Shown: positions 31,290 through 43,221, numbered from the stretch's first letter. The stretch is DNA of 64,000 bases from Rhodococcus sp. SBT000017 (GCF_003688915.1 NZ_REFU01000001.1:992001-1056000); one strand, 5' to 3'. Made by a program: numbers and translations. The notes: generated from the sequence alone by a model not told the origin.

Positions 31290-32129
31290 TCACCGCATGG
31301 TGGTCAGCGCGTCCCGCATGATCGCTCTCGGGGCCGGCCTGCCGGTGAACTGTTCGACCTGCCCGTACGCCTGATTGAGCAGCATCGACAATCCGCTGAT
31401 GACGGTTCCTCCGGCAGCCTCCACGGCAGTGGCGAGTGGCGTCGGCCAGGGATCGTAGATGGCGTCGAGAACCAACGGCGCATGGGCGAGATCCGACGCG
31501 ATGTCGGCGGCTCCAGCCGCGGGAACGGTGCTGACCAGTACAGCCGACTCCGCTGCGACAGTGGCGAGACGAGGGTCGGTCATGTCCACGAACTCCGCGC
31601 GCATCCCCGCGGCGACGGCGCAGTCCAGTGTGTCCCGGGCGCGGTCGGCCGACCGCGCGACCACGGTGACCGCAGTAGCCCCGAGCCCGGCCAGCGCCAC
31701 GACCGCCGGCCTCGACGTTCCCCCGGCACCGACCACCGTCACGGTGCTACCGGACAGGTCCTCGACTCCGGCGTCGCGCAGTGCACCCACGATCCCGTCG
31801 ACGTCCGTGCAGTCGGCGCGCCAGCCCGACGCGGTGCGCACGAGGGTGTTCGCCGAGCCGGCCAGAACTGCCCGCGCGGTGCGCTCGGTCGCGTACGCCA
31901 GCGCTGCAACCTTGCCCGGCATGGTGACCGACACACCGACCCATTCGGGACCGAAACCGTCGAGCAGACCGGGCAACTGCTCACCGGTGCAGTCGATGCG
32001 CTCGTAGGTCCAGTCGGCGAGACCGAGCGCGCGATACGCAGCACAGTGCAGCACCGGCGACTTCGAATGTTCGACGGGGCTGCCCAACACGGCGGCGCGC
32101 ATGTCAGCGACCGCTGTCGAGGAAGCCAT
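31290..32129 (-). CDS. aroE: Shikimate dehydrogenase
   Basis: AroE reduces 3-dehydroshikimate to shikimate with NADPH. The 279-residue protein has AVLGSPVEHSKSPVLH (substrate site), VSVTMPGK with the catalytic Lys, and the nucleotide loop VVGAGGTSRPAV. The outer ATG at 32129 overlaps mltG by 26 bases; an ATG at 32102 (MRAAVLG) sits one base after the mltG stop and is equally likely. No dehydroquinase gene is in this cluster. Confidence 0.95.
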   Translation of the reverse strand: MASSTAVADMRAAVLGSPVEHSKSPVLHCAAYRALGLADWTYERIDCTGEQLPGLLDGFGPEWVGVSVTMPGKVAALAYATERTARAVLAGSANTLVRTASGWRADCTDVDGIVGALRDAGVEDLSGSTVTVVGAGGTSRPAVVALAGLGATAVTVVARSADRARDTLDCAVAAGMRAEFVDMTDPRLATVAAESAVLVSTVPAAGAADIASDLAHAPLVLDAIYDPWPTPLATAVEAAGGTVISGLSMLLNQAYGQVEQFTGRPAPRAIMRDALTTMR

Positions 32130-33516
32130 CCTCGACCCTGGTGATGTTCGCCAGATGTTCCTCGTAGCTGCGGGTGAACAGAGTTTCGCCCGCCTGGTTG
32201 ATGGTCACGAAGTACAACCAGTCGCCGTCGGCAGGCATCTCGACCGCCTGCACCGCACCGATACTCGGCGAGGAGATCGGGGTTGCGGGCAGCCCCTCGC
32301 TGGCATAGGTGTTCCACGGGGTGACGCGGGCTCGGTCGGCGTCGGTGGTGGCCACCTCGGTCGTGTCGAGCGAGTAGTTGACGGTCGAGTCGAACTCGAG
32401 CTTCTGCGGCACCGCGAGGCGGTTGAGGATCACCCGGGCCACTTTGCTGAAGTCCTGGGGCAGGGACTCACGTTCGACGAGCGAGGCGGCGACGAGGGTG
32501 TCGTACGGAGTCAGCCCGGAGTTGGCACCGGCGGTGAGGATTCCGGTGTCCTCGTAGCGAGTCGCACTCTCGGACACCAACTGCTTCAGAATGTCGGTCG
32601 GAGTCGCGCTGGGGTCGAAATCCCAGGTTCCCGCGGCGATCAGGCCTTCGAGCTGCCGATCGCGATCCGGGACTCCCTCGACGCGATCGGTGGCCCAGTC
32701 CGGGACGCCCAAGGCAGCCGGGTCGTCCACGGCTCCTGCCACGTTGAGATCGTCGTAGCTCACGCAGGTTGGGGTTCCACTGCCGGTTCGGTCCACGCAG
32801 CTGGCCTCGGAGATCAGGGTGTAGATGCCCTTCTTGACGGCATCGGTGTTCACGTCGCGCGCATCGTGAAGCTGTCGGCCCTCCGAGATCACCATGTTGC
32901 CCACCCGGGACGCGGGGTCCACGAGTTCGGTCACGGCCTGCGATGCAGGCACGTTGCTGGCGAGCAGATAGAAGCCGGGTTGAACCGAAGTGATGGCGTT
33001 GTTCAGGAGGGCTGCCTCGAGGAACGCACCCGAGCTGGCCACGACACCCTTGTCCGCTGCCTGGGTACCGATCTGCTGTGCGGTGTCGTTGGGATGAACC
33101 TGAATCACCACGCCGTCCCCCGGGGAGCCTGCGGCGAAGTCCGCGTTCGGTGTCGTGCGATTGCCGAACTTGTTCACCGCGAAATACCCTCCGCCCGCCA
33201 CGGCCACAAGCAGTACGAGCCCGAGCACTGCAGCCACCAGCCAACCGCGACGCTTGCGGCTGGACGCGGCTCGGTCCTTGCGGGTCGCAGCACGGCTACG
33301 CCCGACCTCCTGGGGCACCGCCCCGCGCTCGGCCTCGTGATCGGGCTCCCGATCTACGTTCCGAGATGCCCGGGGGTGCGGCTCCTGACGCTGCGGATGG
33401 CCCTGCATGCGTCGGTCGAACTCGCTGCCCTCGTCCACGGAATAGCCGATCGGGTCGGTGTGCGCCTCGTCCGAGCGCGCGTCTCGCCGGTCCCGATCGG
33501 GCCCTTGGTTGTTCAC
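32104..33516 (-). CDS. mltG: Endolytic peptidoglycan transglycosylase MltG (YceG)
   Basis: MltG cuts nascent glycan strands and sets their length. The 470-residue protein has a charged cytoplasmic tail (1-90), one transmembrane helix (about 91-113) and the YceG domain outside the membrane. The catalytic glutamate is probably Glu348 in AASLVERES, followed by [10 protein letters not shown] and [14 protein letters not shown] at 33516 overlaps the ruvX stop by four bases. alaS-ruvX-mltG-aroE order is typical of actinobacteria. Confidence 0.95.
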   Translation of the reverse strand: MNNQGPDRDRRDARSDEAHTDPIGYSVDEGSEFDRRMQGHPQRQEPHPRASRNVDREPDHEAERGAVPQEVGRSRAATRKDRAASSRKRRGWLVAAVLGLVLLVAVAGGGYFAVNKFGNRTTPNADFAAGSPGDGVVIQVHPNDTAQQIGTQAADKGVVASSGAFLEAALLNNAITSVQPGFYLLASNVPASQAVTELVDPASRVGNMVISEGRQLHDARDVNTDAVKKGIYTLISEASCVDRTGSGTPTCVSYDDLNVAGAVDDPAALGVPDWATDRVEGVPDRDRQLEGLIAAGTWDFDPSATPTDILKQLVSESATRYEDTGILTAGANSGLTPYDTLVAASLVERESLPQDFSKVARVILNRLAVPQKLEFDSTVNYSLDTTEVATTDADRARVTPWNTYASEGLPATPISSPSIGAVQAVEMPADGDWLYFVTINQAGETLFTRSYEEHLANITRVEDGFLDSGR

Positions 33517-34043
33517 TCGTCGACCTCCGTCGATCCTGAATTGTTCGCTGCACGATCCGACACGGCACGGCGCTCGTCGAGCCAGCCCTGCAATATCGCC
33601 ACCGCCGCAGCCTGATCGATCACCGATCGTTGGTTCTTGGCTCGCACTCCACTGTCCCGTAACGCGCGCGATGCGCTCACGGTAGTCAGTCGCTCGTCGG
33701 CCATCCGAATCGGTACATCACCCAACCGCCGGTACAGGGAGCGGCCGAATCTCTCGGCTGCCTCGACGGCGCTGCCGCGCTCTCCGCGCAGCGTCCGGGG
33801 AAGCCCGATCACGATCTCGACGGCCTCGTACTCGGCGACGATCTCCGCCACCCGCACCACGTCCGGCGCGTCGGGACCCTTGATCTTCGACCGCGGCACG
33901 GTCTCGACCGGCGTGGCGAGTACACCGTCGGGATCACTCGAGGCGATGCCGATGCGGACGCTGCCGACGTCGATGCCGATACGACGGCCGCGTCCGGGAT
34001 CGTCGACGCCTGGCCGATCGGGGCCGCGCCCCTGACCTACCAC
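33513..34043 (-). CDS. ruvX: Putative pre-16S rRNA nuclease / Holliday junction resolvase-like RuvX (YqgF)
   Basis: A 176-residue RNase H-fold protein of the YqgF family, which processes the 16S rRNA 5' end in E. coli. Active-site regions: [29 protein letters not shown] and [14 protein letters not shown], plus [16 protein letters not shown] near the end. GTG at 34043 begins five bases after the alaS stop at 34049. Confidence 0.94.
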   Translation of the reverse strand: MVGQGRGPDRPGVDDPGRGRRIGIDVGSVRIGIASSDPDGVLATPVETVPRSKIKGPDAPDVVRVAEIVAEYEAVEIVIGLPRTLRGERGSAVEAAERFGRSLYRRLGDVPIRMADERLTTVSASRALRDSGVRAKNQRSVIDQAAAVAILQGWLDERRAVSDRAANNSGSTEVDE

Positions 34044-34048
34044 GATCG

Positions 34049-36718
34049 TCAGTGGGTCGTGAGTTCGTTCAGCCGAGCCCGGGCGGCGTCGATACCGGCT
34101 GCGATTCCGGCGACGTCCGATCCCGACCCCTGAGCCAGCTCGGGCTTGCCGCCGCCTCGGCCACCGATGCTCGGACCGAAGGCCGCCACCAGATCGCCTG
34201 CCGCGACGCCTGCATCCTGAGCTGCCTTGTTGGTCGAGACCACGAACGGGACCTTGCCGTTCACGGTGCCGAACAACACCACCACGGCCGGGTCGGTGCC
34301 CAGCCGTCCGCGAATGTCGGTCACCAGGGTGCGCAGGTCATTGCCGCCGACGCCGTCCGGTGCCTGAGCGACCACCGCTCGCACATCACCGAATCGCTCG
34401 GCCTTGCCGACGAACTCACCTGCCGAGGCCAGCACGGCAGCGGCCTTGACGGCGTCGAGTTCCTTCTCCGCGACGCGCAGGCGCTCGACCATGGTTTCGA
34501 TGCGGGCCGGGACCTCCTCGGACGGCACCTTCAGCGAGGACGCGATGCCGGCCAGCAGTGCGCGTTCCTTGGCGAGATAGCGGTACGAATCGAGGCCGAC
34601 GAAGGCTTCGACTCGGCGCACTCCGGAGCCGACGGACGATTCACCGAGAATGGTGACAGGGCCGATCTGCGACGAGTGCTGCACGTGCGTACCACCGCAC
34701 AGTTCCATCGAGAACGGTCCGCCGATTTCGACGACGCGCACTTCGTCGCCGTAGTTCTCGCCGAACAGGGCCATCGCGCCCATCTTCTTGGCGCTGTCGA
34801 GGTCGGTGACCAGAGTGTTGACCGCGAAGTCCGAACCCACCGCGTCGTTTGCGACGTTCTCGATGTCGTCGCGCTGGGCCTCCGAGAGTGCGCCCTGCCA
34901 CGAGAAGTCGAACCTGAGGTAGCCGGGCTTGTTGAGCGATCCCGCCTGCGTCGCGTTCGGCCCGAGGACCTGTCTCAGTGCCGCATGCACCATGTGCGTA
35001 CCCGAGTGGCCCTGCGTCGCACCCTTGCGCCAGGCGTGATCGACGTCGACGTGGACGGTGTCGCCTTCGGTGATCTGACCCGACTCGACCACGGACTTGT
35101 GCGTCCAGAGCTTCTTGGCGATCTTCTGCACGTCGTTGACCTTGACACCGAGGCCAGGGGCGGTGATCGTGCCGATGTCGGCGATCTGACCACCGGACTC
35201 GGCGTAGAGCGGACTGCGATCGAGAATGATCTCGATTCTGTCTCCCGCAACCGCGGTCGGAACCCGGACGCCGTTGGAGATCAACGCCAACACTGTTGCG
35301 TCGGAACCGAGTTCGTCGAATCCGGTGAACTCGGTCGGCGAACCGTCGACGAAATCCTTGTAGACCGTCAGGTCGGCGTGCGCGTGCTTGCGGGCGCGGG
35401 CGTCGTCCTTGGCCCGGTTGCGCTGCTCGGCCATCAGCGATCGGAATCCGTCCTCGTCGACAGACAGCCCCGCCTCGGCGGCCATCTCGAGCGTCAGATC
35501 GATCGGGAACCCGTAGGTGTCGTGCAGCGCGAATGCTTCTGCGCCGCCGATCTTCTTCGCACCCGACGCCTTGACTGCCTCGGCGGCACCCTCGAACAGT
35601 CGTGAGCCCGAGGTGAGGGTCTTGAGAAACGCCGTCTCCTCCCCCACCGCGACGGTGAGGATGCGATCGAAGTCGGTGACGAGGTTCGGGTAGGACTCGG
35701 CCATCGTGTCGCGCACGACGGTGACGAACTGAGCCATGGTCTCGTCGGGTGCTCCCAGCAGACGTGCCGAGCGTACGATGCGGCGCAGCAACCGGCGCAG
35801 TACGTAGCCGCGACCGTCGTTGCCGGGGTTGACCCCGTCGGAGATGAGCAGCGCAGCGGTGCGCGCGTGATCGGCGATGACGCGGAAACGGACGTCGTTT
35901 TCGTGATTCGCACCGTAGGCGCGTCCCGAGAGCTCCTCGGCCTTGGCGATCACCGGCCGAACGAGGTCGGTCTCGTAGACGTTGTCCACGCCCTGCAGCA
36001 GAAACGCGACGCGCTCGACGCCCATGCCGGTGTCGATGTTCTGTTTCGGCAACGGACCGAGGATCTCGAAGTCGTCCTTGCTGATTCCCTTGCCGCGCTC
36101 GTTCTGCATGAACACGAGGTTCCAGATCTCGATGTACCGATCCTCGTCGGCTTCTGGACCGCCCTCGGCACCGAACTCGGGTCCGCGGTCGTAGTAGATC
36201 TCCGAGCACGGGCCGCATGGGCCGGGAATGCCCATGGACCAGTAGTTGTCGGCCATTCCGCGCCGTTGAATTCGATCGTCGGGCAGGCCGGCGATCTCCT
36301 TCCAGAGTTCGATGGCCTCGTCGTCGTCGAGATATGCAGTGGCCCAGATGCGCTCGGGGTCGAACCCGTACCCACCGTCCTCGACACTGTCGGTCAACAG
36401 CGACCAGGCGTGCCGAATGGCGTCGCGCTTGAAGTAGTCACCGAACGAGAAGTTGCCTGCCATCTGGAAGAACGTGTTGTGGCGGGTGGTGATACCGACG
36501 TTCTCGATGTCGAGGGTGCGCACGCACTTCTGGACGCTCGTCGCCGTCTTGTACGGCGGTGTCTGCTGACCGAGGAAGAACGGCACGAAGGGGACCATGC
36601 CCGCGTTGACGAACAGCAGGTTCGGGTCGTCGAGAATCAACGACGCACTGGGTACTTCGGTGTGTCCCGCCTTCACGAAATGGTCGAGGAAACGCCTGCG
36701 GATCTCATGGGTCTGCAC
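34049..36718 (-). CDS. alaS: Alanyl-tRNA synthetase
   Basis: The 889-residue enzyme is complete. The class II catalytic core covers [20 protein letters not shown] and [17 protein letters not shown]. The editing domain has zinc-binding HSGTHMVH and [13 protein letters not shown]. The C-terminal oligomerisation domain ends [17 protein letters not shown] at 36718. In E. coli-like systems AlaRS edits Ser and Gly; all editing motifs are present. Confidence 0.98.
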   Translation of the reverse strand: MQTHEIRRRFLDHFVKAGHTEVPSASLILDDPNLLFVNAGMVPFVPFFLGQQTPPYKTATSVQKCVRTLDIENVGITTRHNTFFQMAGNFSFGDYFKRDAIRHAWSLLTDSVEDGGYGFDPERIWATAYLDDDEAIELWKEIAGLPDDRIQRRGMADNYWSMGIPGPCGPCSEIYYDRGPEFGAEGGPEADEDRYIEIWNLVFMQNERGKGISKDDFEILGPLPKQNIDTGMGVERVAFLLQGVDNVYETDLVRPVIAKAEELSGRAYGANHENDVRFRVIADHARTAALLISDGVNPGNDGRGYVLRRLLRRIVRSARLLGAPDETMAQFVTVVRDTMAESYPNLVTDFDRILTVAVGEETAFLKTLTSGSRLFEGAAEAVKASGAKKIGGAEAFALHDTYGFPIDLTLEMAAEAGLSVDEDGFRSLMAEQRNRAKDDARARKHAHADLTVYKDFVDGSPTEFTGFDELGSDATVLALISNGVRVPTAVAGDRIEIILDRSPLYAESGGQIADIGTITAPGLGVKVNDVQKIAKKLWTHKSVVESGQITEGDTVHVDVDHAWRKGATQGHSGTHMVHAALRQVLGPNATQAGSLNKPGYLRFDFSWQGALSEAQRDDIENVANDAVGSDFAVNTLVTDLDSAKKMGAMALFGENYGDEVRVVEIGGPFSMELCGGTHVQHSSQIGPVTILGESSVGSGVRRVEAFVGLDSYRYLAKERALLAGIASSLKVPSEEVPARIETMVERLRVAEKELDAVKAAAVLASAGEFVGKAERFGDVRAVVAQAPDGVGGNDLRTLVTDIRGRLGTDPAVVVLFGTVNGKVPFVVSTNKAAQDAGVAAGDLVAAFGPSIGGRGGGKPELAQGSGSDVAGIAAGIDAARARLNELTTH

Positions 36719-36761
36719 AGATACAGGTTAGCGTCGTCAGACCCTGTGCCGACTCGAGGGC

Positions 36762-38156
36762 CTATCGGCCTCGGATGATGCGTCGCAGTTTCCCCACCCT
36801 GGTCGCGATTTCGCGCTCGGCACCGTGTTCGGTGGGCTCGTAGTAGTTCACGCCCACCAGCTCGTCCGGCGGATACTGCTGCCCCAGCACGCCGCCCGGA
36901 CTGCTGTGCGGGTACCGATACCCGACGGCGTTTCCCAGTCCCTGCGCTCCCTTGTAGTGGCCGTCGCGGAGATGCGGCGGCACCGATCCCGACTTGCCTG
37001 CCGCAACGTCGGCCATCGCCGCACCGAGTGCGCCGATCACGGCCCCGGACTTGGGCGCCGTCGCCAGGTGGATCGTGGCCTGCGCCAGCGCCAACCGCGC
37101 CTCTGGCATCCCGATCATCTGCACCGCGCTGGCAGCGGCCGTCGCGGTCTGCAGCGCGGTGGGATCGGCCATCCCGATGTCCTCGCTGGCGTGCACCACC
37201 AGTCGCCGAGCGATGAAGCGCGCGTCCTCGCCTGCCGTGATCATCCGCGCCAGATAGTGCAGGGCTGCGTCGACGTCGGATCCTCGGATCGACTTGATGA
37301 ACGCACTGATGACGTCGTAGTGCTGATCTCCGTCGCGGTCGTACCGCACGGCGGCCTTGTCGACACTGGCCTCGACGGTCGCGAGGTCCAACGTTCCGTC
37401 GGTTGCGGCGCCCGCTGCCGCCTCGAGGGCCGTCAGCGCTCGGCGGGCGTCACCGGCCGCGAGACGCACCAGGTGCTCCATTGCGTCCTCGGCGATGGTC
37501 ACCGCACCGTCTAGGCCGCGCGGATCGTTGGCGGCGCGAGTGAGCAACAACTCGATATCCTCGGACCCCAGCGGCTGCAACTGCAGAACCAACGATCGGG
37601 ACAGCAGTGGAGACACCACCGAGAACGACGGGTTTTCGGTGGTCGCAGCCACCAACAACACGATCCGATTCTCGACGGCAGCGAGCAGTGCATCCTGCTG
37701 TGTCTTGGAGAACCGGTGCACCTCGTCGATGAACAGCACCGTCTGCTCGCCCGAGAGCAGTCGACGTCGTGCCAGTTCGATGACGGTGCGCACTTCCTTG
37801 ACGCCGGCCGACAGGGCCGACAGCGCCTCGAACTTGCGTCCGGTCGCCCCCGAGATCAGCGAGGCCAGCGTCGTCTTGCCGGTTCCCGGTGGACCGTAGA
37901 GCATCACCGAGGACGCTCCGGAACCCTCGACGAGACGGCGCAGCGGTGCGCCGGGAGCCAGCAGATGAGACTGCCCGACCACCTCGTCGAGGGTCGTCGG
38001 ACGCATTCGCACCGCCAGCGGTGCGTCGGGCCTGATGTAGGTGGACGTCGGACGGGACTCGGCGATCGTCGCCTCCGGTGCCGCAGGCGTGTCGAAGAGT
38101 CCGTCGTCGCCGAACTCGTCGCTCCCCGAGATGTCACTGCCGATGCCGCCGCTCAC
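36762..38156 (-). CDS. rarA: Replication-associated recombination protein RarA (MgsA)
   Basis: A 464-residue AAA+ ATPase of the clamp-loader/WRNIP1 group, acting at stalled forks. Motifs: Walker A in [16 protein letters not shown], Walker B in [12 protein letters not shown], sensor in [10 protein letters not shown], and the C-terminal tetramerisation part ending [26 protein letters not shown] at 38156 is preferred; the frame extends upstream to 38288 without homology. It lies just upstream of alaS in the same direction. Confidence 0.93.
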   Translation of the reverse strand: MSGGIGSDISGSDEFGDDGLFDTPAAPEATIAESRPTSTYIRPDAPLAVRMRPTTLDEVVGQSHLLAPGAPLRRLVEGSGASSVMLYGPPGTGKTTLASLISGATGRKFEALSALSAGVKEVRTVIELARRRLLSGEQTVLFIDEVHRFSKTQQDALLAAVENRIVLLVAATTENPSFSVVSPLLSRSLVLQLQPLGSEDIELLLTRAANDPRGLDGAVTIAEDAMEHLVRLAAGDARRALTALEAAAGAATDGTLDLATVEASVDKAAVRYDRDGDQHYDVISAFIKSIRGSDVDAALHYLARMITAGEDARFIARRLVVHASEDIGMADPTALQTATAAASAVQMIGMPEARLALAQATIHLATAPKSGAVIGALGAAMADVAAGKSGSVPPHLRDGHYKGAQGLGNAVGYRYPHSSPGGVLGQQYPPDELVGVNYYEPTEHGAEREIATRVGKLRRIIRGR

Positions 38157-38205
38157 CGGTCGAACGCTACCGATCGCGCTGCGAAAAATGCGAACGACGT
38201 CGTGG

Positions 38206-39375
38206 CTACCGCTCCCACTTGGTACGCAGAGCGGTGCCGACCGATGTCGCGTACTCGGCGATACCGGTCTCGCCGAGGCGCGCAGCACTGTCCGCCAACG
38301 CCGCCCACCGCGACATCAATGCCTGCGACCGCGGAACCGACAGATGGTGAGCACGCGCCGCTGCGATGCGAGTGTGGTCGTCGGGCAGGAACCAGTAGGT
38401 GCTCAGCCATACCCAGATCAAACGTGCGTCGAGGATCTTGCTCGCCAGCGTGGTGTCGTCGGCCAACGCGGGCCAGATGCCCACCACTTCCGAGCGCCAC
38501 GCGTCGATCATCGCCTGCTCGCGGTCGTGCGAGAGCTCGAAGCTGCACAGGCAACCGGGGAAGGACGCCAACGCATAGGTGATGTCGAGGGTGGCGTCGC
38601 GGAATCCGCCCCACTCGTAGTCGAGGAACCGTACGCCTTCGTCGTTGACGATGATGTTGTCGGGGCACAGGTCGGACGGGCTGAAGGCGCGGAAAGCTCC
38701 GTGCGCGAACAGTCGTCCGCTGCGAGAGACGCGCTCGAGAATCGCATCCGGGGTCGTTCCGACGCCGAGGAGATCGGTCAACAGGCCGGGAACCTCGGCG
38801 AGCGCGTCGGGTATCTGGGCGGAGATCCCGTCGGTGGAGTCGGGTTGCCCCACCCGGCGCAACAGAGCGGCGAAGTCGTCCTCGCGGCCGACGGTGGCGG
38901 CATGCATGCGGCCGAGCGCCTGCGCCATGGCCATCAAGGAATTGGTCACCGCGGCTTCGTCCGAGTTGCGCAACAGAGTGGTGATGGGACTGGCGTCGCC
39001 GAGATCGCTGAGCACCAGCAGCCGCGCATCGAGATCGTAGGCGTGCAGCTCGGGTCCGGGCCTGCTGTCCGTGGCCAGAGCGTTGGCGAACTGGTACGAC
39101 GCTGCCTCACGTAGGAAGGCGCTGGAACCGGGGATGTCGGCGAGCTCGGCGTGCAGCTCGGATTCGGCGGGGAGGTCGCGAACCTGCTTGATCACCAGGG
39201 TGCGGGGCAGTTGAAACGGGTTCTCGGATACTCGGACTCGCAACACGACCGCTTGGCCGCTACCCCCCAGATTCACCGGGTCGATCAACGTCACCGGCGC
39301 TCCGGTGCGTTTGGTGAGGAGTCGCTGAGCTGCTGCTACTACCTCTGATACAGGGTCTGCCAGTGTTGCGGTCAT
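38206..39375 (-). CDS. Phosphotransferase-like protein (APH/kinase fold)
   Basis: A 389-residue protein of the aminoglycoside/choline kinase fold. The catalytic loop reads [16 protein letters not shown], keeping Asp and Asn of Brenner's motif but with Ser where His usually stands. [20 protein letters not shown] supplies the metal-binding Asp. An ATP-site region [12 protein letters not shown] precedes LVIKQV with the conserved Lys. The substrate is unknown; there is no reason to call it a resistance gene. ATG at 39375 is the likely start (the frame runs to 39477). The 155 bases to the next gene show nothing notable. Confidence 0.8.
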   Translation of the reverse strand: MTATLADPVSEVVAAAQRLLTKRTGAPVTLIDPVNLGGSGQAVVLRVRVSENPFQLPRTLVIKQVRDLPAESELHAELADIPGSSAFLREAASYQFANALATDSRPGPELHAYDLDARLLVLSDLGDASPITTLLRNSDEAAVTNSLMAMAQALGRMHAATVGREDDFAALLRRVGQPDSTDGISAQIPDALAEVPGLLTDLLGVGTTPDAILERVSRSGRLFAHGAFRAFSPSDLCPDNIIVNDEGVRFLDYEWGGFRDATLDITYALASFPGCLCSFELSHDREQAMIDAWRSEVVGIWPALADDTTLASKILDARLIWVWLSTYWFLPDDHTRIAAARAHHLSVPRSQALMSRWAALADSAARLGETGIAEYATSVGTALRTKWER

Positions 39376-39530
39376 CGATGTCCAAGCTACCCGTTCGCTG
39401 CGTTCTGCTGTGCTGTGTCGACGACTACGAATGAGACACGATTGTCCGTTTTGCGGTGTTGATCGGTCCACATCCATAGATTCGACCAGGTGGTCGGTTA
39501 CCTCCGAGCGACCGAATTATGCCGGGTTCG

Positions 39531-40430
39531 CTACTGCGGTGCAACGTCCACCGATACGGCGATGGTGCTCTCCTCCGCTTCGGTGTAGATCACCCCTCGC
39601 AGTGGAGGTACGTCGGCGTAGTCGCGTCCCCACGCCACGGTCGCGTACCGCTCGTCGACCAGCTGATCGTTGGTGGGATCGAAGGCGAGCCAACGATCGT
39701 TCGGCATCCACACCGCAGCCCACGCGTGGGTCGCGTCGACCCCGATCATCCGCTCCTTGCCGGGCGGAGGTTCGGTTGCGAGATAACCCGAGACGTATCG
39801 CGCCGCGAGTCCCTGGGACCGCAGGCACGCGATGGCAAGCCGAGCGAAGTCCTGACACACTCCCGATCGCGCGGCCAGCACGTCGACCACAGTGGTCGAG
39901 ACCGTCGTCGAGCCGGAGAGGTAGCGAAAATCGGTGAAGATCCGATGCGTCAGATCCACGATGACGTCCGCGAGGGGACGACCCGGCCAGAAGCTGGGTG
40001 CAGCGTAGGCGCGTACCTCGTCGGTGATCTCCGGGGTCGGCAGATCCAGAGCGAACTCCACAGCCGACGCGCGAGCCGGATCTGCAGGCACGTTCGCACC
40101 GAACAGAGCCATCCGAGCGGACTCCCAGGATGCCGTCGCCGGCCACGACGTGGTCTCGTCCGCCGGGCGCGGATACACCTCCACCAGCGAATCCGCCGTC
40201 ACCACCAACTTCTCGTGGTCGTGCGTCACGTGGAAGTACACATCCTCGTTGCCGTAGACGTCAACGCCGAAGGATTGATCGGTGGGTGCCGGCTCCACCG
40301 TGACCGACTTCTCCACGCAGTGCTGCCCGTCCATGTCGCGCGGCGCGAGGAATCCGCGCCCGTAGGACGAGGTCACGCGGTCGGAGTACGTGTAGGTGGT
40401 GATGTGCTTGATTCGGTACCGACGACTCAT
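39531..40430 (-). CDS. Transglutaminase-like family protein
   Basis: The 299-residue protein begins with the bacterial transglutaminase-like N-terminal beta domain (YRIKHITTYTYSDRV) and has a cysteine protease-like core with a complete triad: Cys192 in SGVCQDFARL, His235 in DATHAWAAVW and Asp251 in LAFDPTNDQ. It may hydrolyse or transfer amide bonds. ATG at 40430 overlaps the stop of the ATP-grasp gene by one base. It corresponds to M. tuberculosis Rv2569c in family and neighbourhood. Confidence 0.88.
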   Translation of the reverse strand: MSRRYRIKHITTYTYSDRVTSSYGRGFLAPRDMDGQHCVEKSVTVEPAPTDQSFGVDVYGNEDVYFHVTHDHEKLVVTADSLVEVYPRPADETTSWPATASWESARMALFGANVPADPARASAVEFALDLPTPEITDEVRAYAAPSFWPGRPLADVIVDLTHRIFTDFRYLSGSTTVSTTVVDVLAARSGVCQDFARLAIACLRSQGLAARYVSGYLATEPPPGKERMIGVDATHAWAAVWMPNDRWLAFDPTNDQLVDERYATVAWGRDYADVPPLRGVIYTEAEESTIAVSVDVAPQ

Positions 40431-43093
40431 CACCGCACCCCGTTCGCAGTTCGGACGTTCGAGCTGCCCCACAGCGGCTGCGTGCCACCGGGCAACGACA
40501 TGTGCGTGGCGAGGACGACGCGAGACAGTTCCTCGAGTGAGTCGTGGATGCCGTCCACCAGCTCGAGCAACTCCACCCGTCGACCGTTCGCGTCGACCGA
40601 TTCCAGATCGCCCGGGTCGACCCGACGCAACCGCACCCGCATCTGCTCGACGAGCTGCTCGGGCCGCGACGTACCCGAGGCATCGGGCAACGAACCCAGG
40701 TCGTCCCGAAGCCGATCGAGCTGGTAGACCAACGCTCGAGGGTTGCCCTCGTCGAACAGCAACAGCTGCGCGACGGCTGCCGGACGCGCGCGCCCACTGT
40801 TGCGTCTGCGGTAGATCACCGAGGACTCGGCCGCGGACAACACCGAATCGATGACCGCCTGTTCGGTGGACGGAGTGAGAGCGTGGCTCAGTGTGGCCGA
40901 GAGCAGCGAAGTCAGCTGCAGACCGCGCTCGATACGTTTACCGGCGTCCATCAGGTACCAGCCCGCGTCTCGCACCATCGACTCCGACGCCAAGCCGGCC
41001 AGCGCGAGCAGACCACGCAACACACTCGACTGCGACGACGCCAGTTGCGCGCCGTTGTGAACCGGCGACTCGGCCAACTCCTCGAGCGCGGTGTCGATGC
41101 GGTTCAGCACCGCCCAGGTGTCGTTCGAGAGCTGGTCGCGCACCGCGCGCGCCGCTTGCTGCATCCGGTCCACCGATTGCGCCAGCGACCCCATCCGTCC
41201 CGTCGAGAGCATCAACGACCGCATTTCCACGGTCGCGTCGCCGCGGTTCTTCTCGTCGAGAAACCCCGGCCAGGTGCGCGAGACCTTCGTGACCGCTTCG
41301 AGAAGGATCGGCAGACTGTCGCTGCCTTCGAGCCACGGCATCGAGCGGTAGTCCTGATTGCGTTCGCGCGCGGCGATGAGCAATCGAGTCATGTCCTCGG
41401 CGCGCTCGCTGTAGCGGCCGAACCAGAACAGGTCGCCGAGTACACGCGGGGAGCTGACGACATCGACGTTGGACGCGGCGTACTGCGGCAACTCCTCCAC
41501 CGTGGCGGGCGGGGTGTGCGGCGCGGAGTCGGCCGGGGTGACCCGTTCCACCGACTTGACCCACACGTCCTTCGACGCCACCGTGATGAGCGGCTCGGTG
41601 ACCGGCGCGGTGAGCACCACCTGCCCCAGGCCGCCGCGCATCGGTGTGTACCCACCCCGCTGCGCAACCGTGAACAACCTCATCCCCACCTGCGCGGGGG
41701 CCACCGACAACTGCGAACCCGACCCGCCGTCGATCGACGAACCGACCGGAGCCAACGAGAACTCGGGGACCTCCTGCCCGGTCCACTTCCACGGCTCGGC
41801 AACGATTCGATTCCACAGCTCCCTGGCTGCGACGTCGGTGAGATCGTGCCCCACCACCGTCCGACGCGAGGTGGTCGACCGCAGCACCAGCGAACGCATC
41901 CGGCTGCCGATGTGCGAAAGCTGATTGGGGTCACCACCCCAGTAGGTCTGCACCGAACCGAGAATCAGATCCTCGTCCAGCAGGCCACGGCTCAACGCCG
42001 GAAGTAGCGGAAGCAGAGCCGGGTTCTCGAGCACACCGCTACCGAGGGTGTTCACCACGCTCACGGCCCCGCGCCGCAGCACCTCGACCAGACCGACGAC
42101 CCCCAGGTGCGAATCCGGGCGTAGATCGAGTGGGTCGGCGAACTCGGCGTCGACTCGGCGCAGCACCACATCCACCCGCCGCAGCTTGCCGAGCGACCGC
42201 ATCCACAGACAGCCGTCACGGACCACGAGATCGGCATTCTCCACGAGAGGAAAACCGAGAACCGTTGCGAGATAAGCCTGATCGAATGCAGTCTCGGAGT
42301 GCGAACCAGGACTGAGCACCACCACGACCGGATTCTCGGCCGATGCGGGTGCCGCATCACGAAGCGCCAGCCGCACCGCGCGAGCGAACGTCGAGAGCGG
42401 CCTGGGATTGCTCGCCTGGAACAACTCGGGCATCGCGCGCGACATCACTCGCCGATCGGCGAGCGCGTACCCCACTCCCGACGGCGCCTGCGTGCGGTCG
42501 GCGATGACTCGGAACTCGCCGTCGGAACCTCTGGCGACATCGGCGGCATGCATGAACAACTGATGCGGCCCCGGAATGGTGATCGCGTGCGCCGTCCGCA
42601 GATAACCCGGGTTGCCGAAGACCAGCTCCGGCGGAATCAAACCCCGACGAACGGTTTCCTGGGCACCGTAGATGTCGGTGAGCACCGCATCGAGCAGCAT
42701 CGACCGCTGAACCAAACCGGCTTCCAGACGATCCCACTCGTCGGCCGCGACAACCAACGGAACACTGTCCAGCCCCCACCGAACAGCACTGGGTAGCGCT
42801 TCGCTGCCACCCGACGGAATCGGGTTGTACGTGATGCCATGGTCGTCGACCAGACGGCTCACCCGCGACTGCAACGTCTGCATGGCACCCGGGCCGGCCT
42901 CACGCATCCCGTCGACCAACTCCGCCCAATGCGGACGGACGGCGTCGTCGGCATCGAGCATCTCGTCGAACCGATCGACGCGACCGGTCACGGCCTCGCG
43001 TCGACCGCGATACGCGAGCCACGACGACCCGGCTCCACTCGAAACATCTTCGTTCCTGCCGGCTCCACTCAGGGTGGTATCCACGGGCACCAT
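40430..43093 (-). CDS. Circularly permuted type 2 ATP-grasp protein fused to an alpha-E domain
   Basis: An 887-residue two-domain protein. Residues about 85-520 match the circularly permuted ATP-grasp (DUF404/DUF407) family: ITYNPIPSG, GLIPPELVFGNPGYLR, IADRTQAPSGVGYAL and the late NTLGSGVLENPALLPLLP. Residues about 548-870 form the helical alpha-E domain (DUF403), starting SPRVLGDLFWFGRYSERAED. Elsewhere these are two genes. Amidoligase surveys (Iyer, Aravind and colleagues) predict that they form peptide bonds, with transglutaminase-like partners. ATG at 43093. The partner set flanks it here; Rv2567 is the mycobacterial counterpart. No biochemical function is established. Confidence 0.88.
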   Translation of the reverse strand: MVPVDTTLSGAGRNEDVSSGAGSSWLAYRGRREAVTGRVDRFDEMLDADDAVRPHWAELVDGMREAGPGAMQTLQSRVSRLVDDHGITYNPIPSGGSEALPSAVRWGLDSVPLVVAADEWDRLEAGLVQRSMLLDAVLTDIYGAQETVRRGLIPPELVFGNPGYLRTAHAITIPGPHQLFMHAADVARGSDGEFRVIADRTQAPSGVGYALADRRVMSRAMPELFQASNPRPLSTFARAVRLALRDAAPASAENPVVVVLSPGSHSETAFDQAYLATVLGFPLVENADLVVRDGCLWMRSLGKLRRVDVVLRRVDAEFADPLDLRPDSHLGVVGLVEVLRRGAVSVVNTLGSGVLENPALLPLLPALSRGLLDEDLILGSVQTYWGGDPNQLSHIGSRMRSLVLRSTTSRRTVVGHDLTDVAARELWNRIVAEPWKWTGQEVPEFSLAPVGSSIDGGSGSQLSVAPAQVGMRLFTVAQRGGYTPMRGGLGQVVLTAPVTEPLITVASKDVWVKSVERVTPADSAPHTPPATVEELPQYAASNVDVVSSPRVLGDLFWFGRYSERAEDMTRLLIAARERNQDYRSMPWLEGSDSLPILLEAVTKVSRTWPGFLDEKNRGDATVEMRSLMLSTGRMGSLAQSVDRMQQAARAVRDQLSNDTWAVLNRIDTALEELAESPVHNGAQLASSQSSVLRGLLALAGLASESMVRDAGWYLMDAGKRIERGLQLTSLLSATLSHALTPSTEQAVIDSVLSAAESSVIYRRRNSGRARPAAVAQLLLFDEGNPRALVYQLDRLRDDLGSLPDASGTSRPEQLVEQMRVRLRRVDPGDLESVDANGRRVELLELVDGIHDSLEELSRVVLATHMSLPGGTQPLWGSSNVRTANGVR

Positions 43094-43221
43094 CGAGCCG
43101 TTGTTCCTTCCGTCGGTCGATCACACTCCGCCGCCGAGCGGATCCGCTACCTGCGGAACCGCCCGATACGCGTCGGACCGAGATCGCTACCGGTCGACTC
43201 GTTCTCCTGTGCAGTCGCGCG

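Noticed and set aside
34052..36778. Several long plus-strand open frames opposite alaS
   Set aside because: alaS is certain here, and the frames have no recognisable family sequence or ribosome site.
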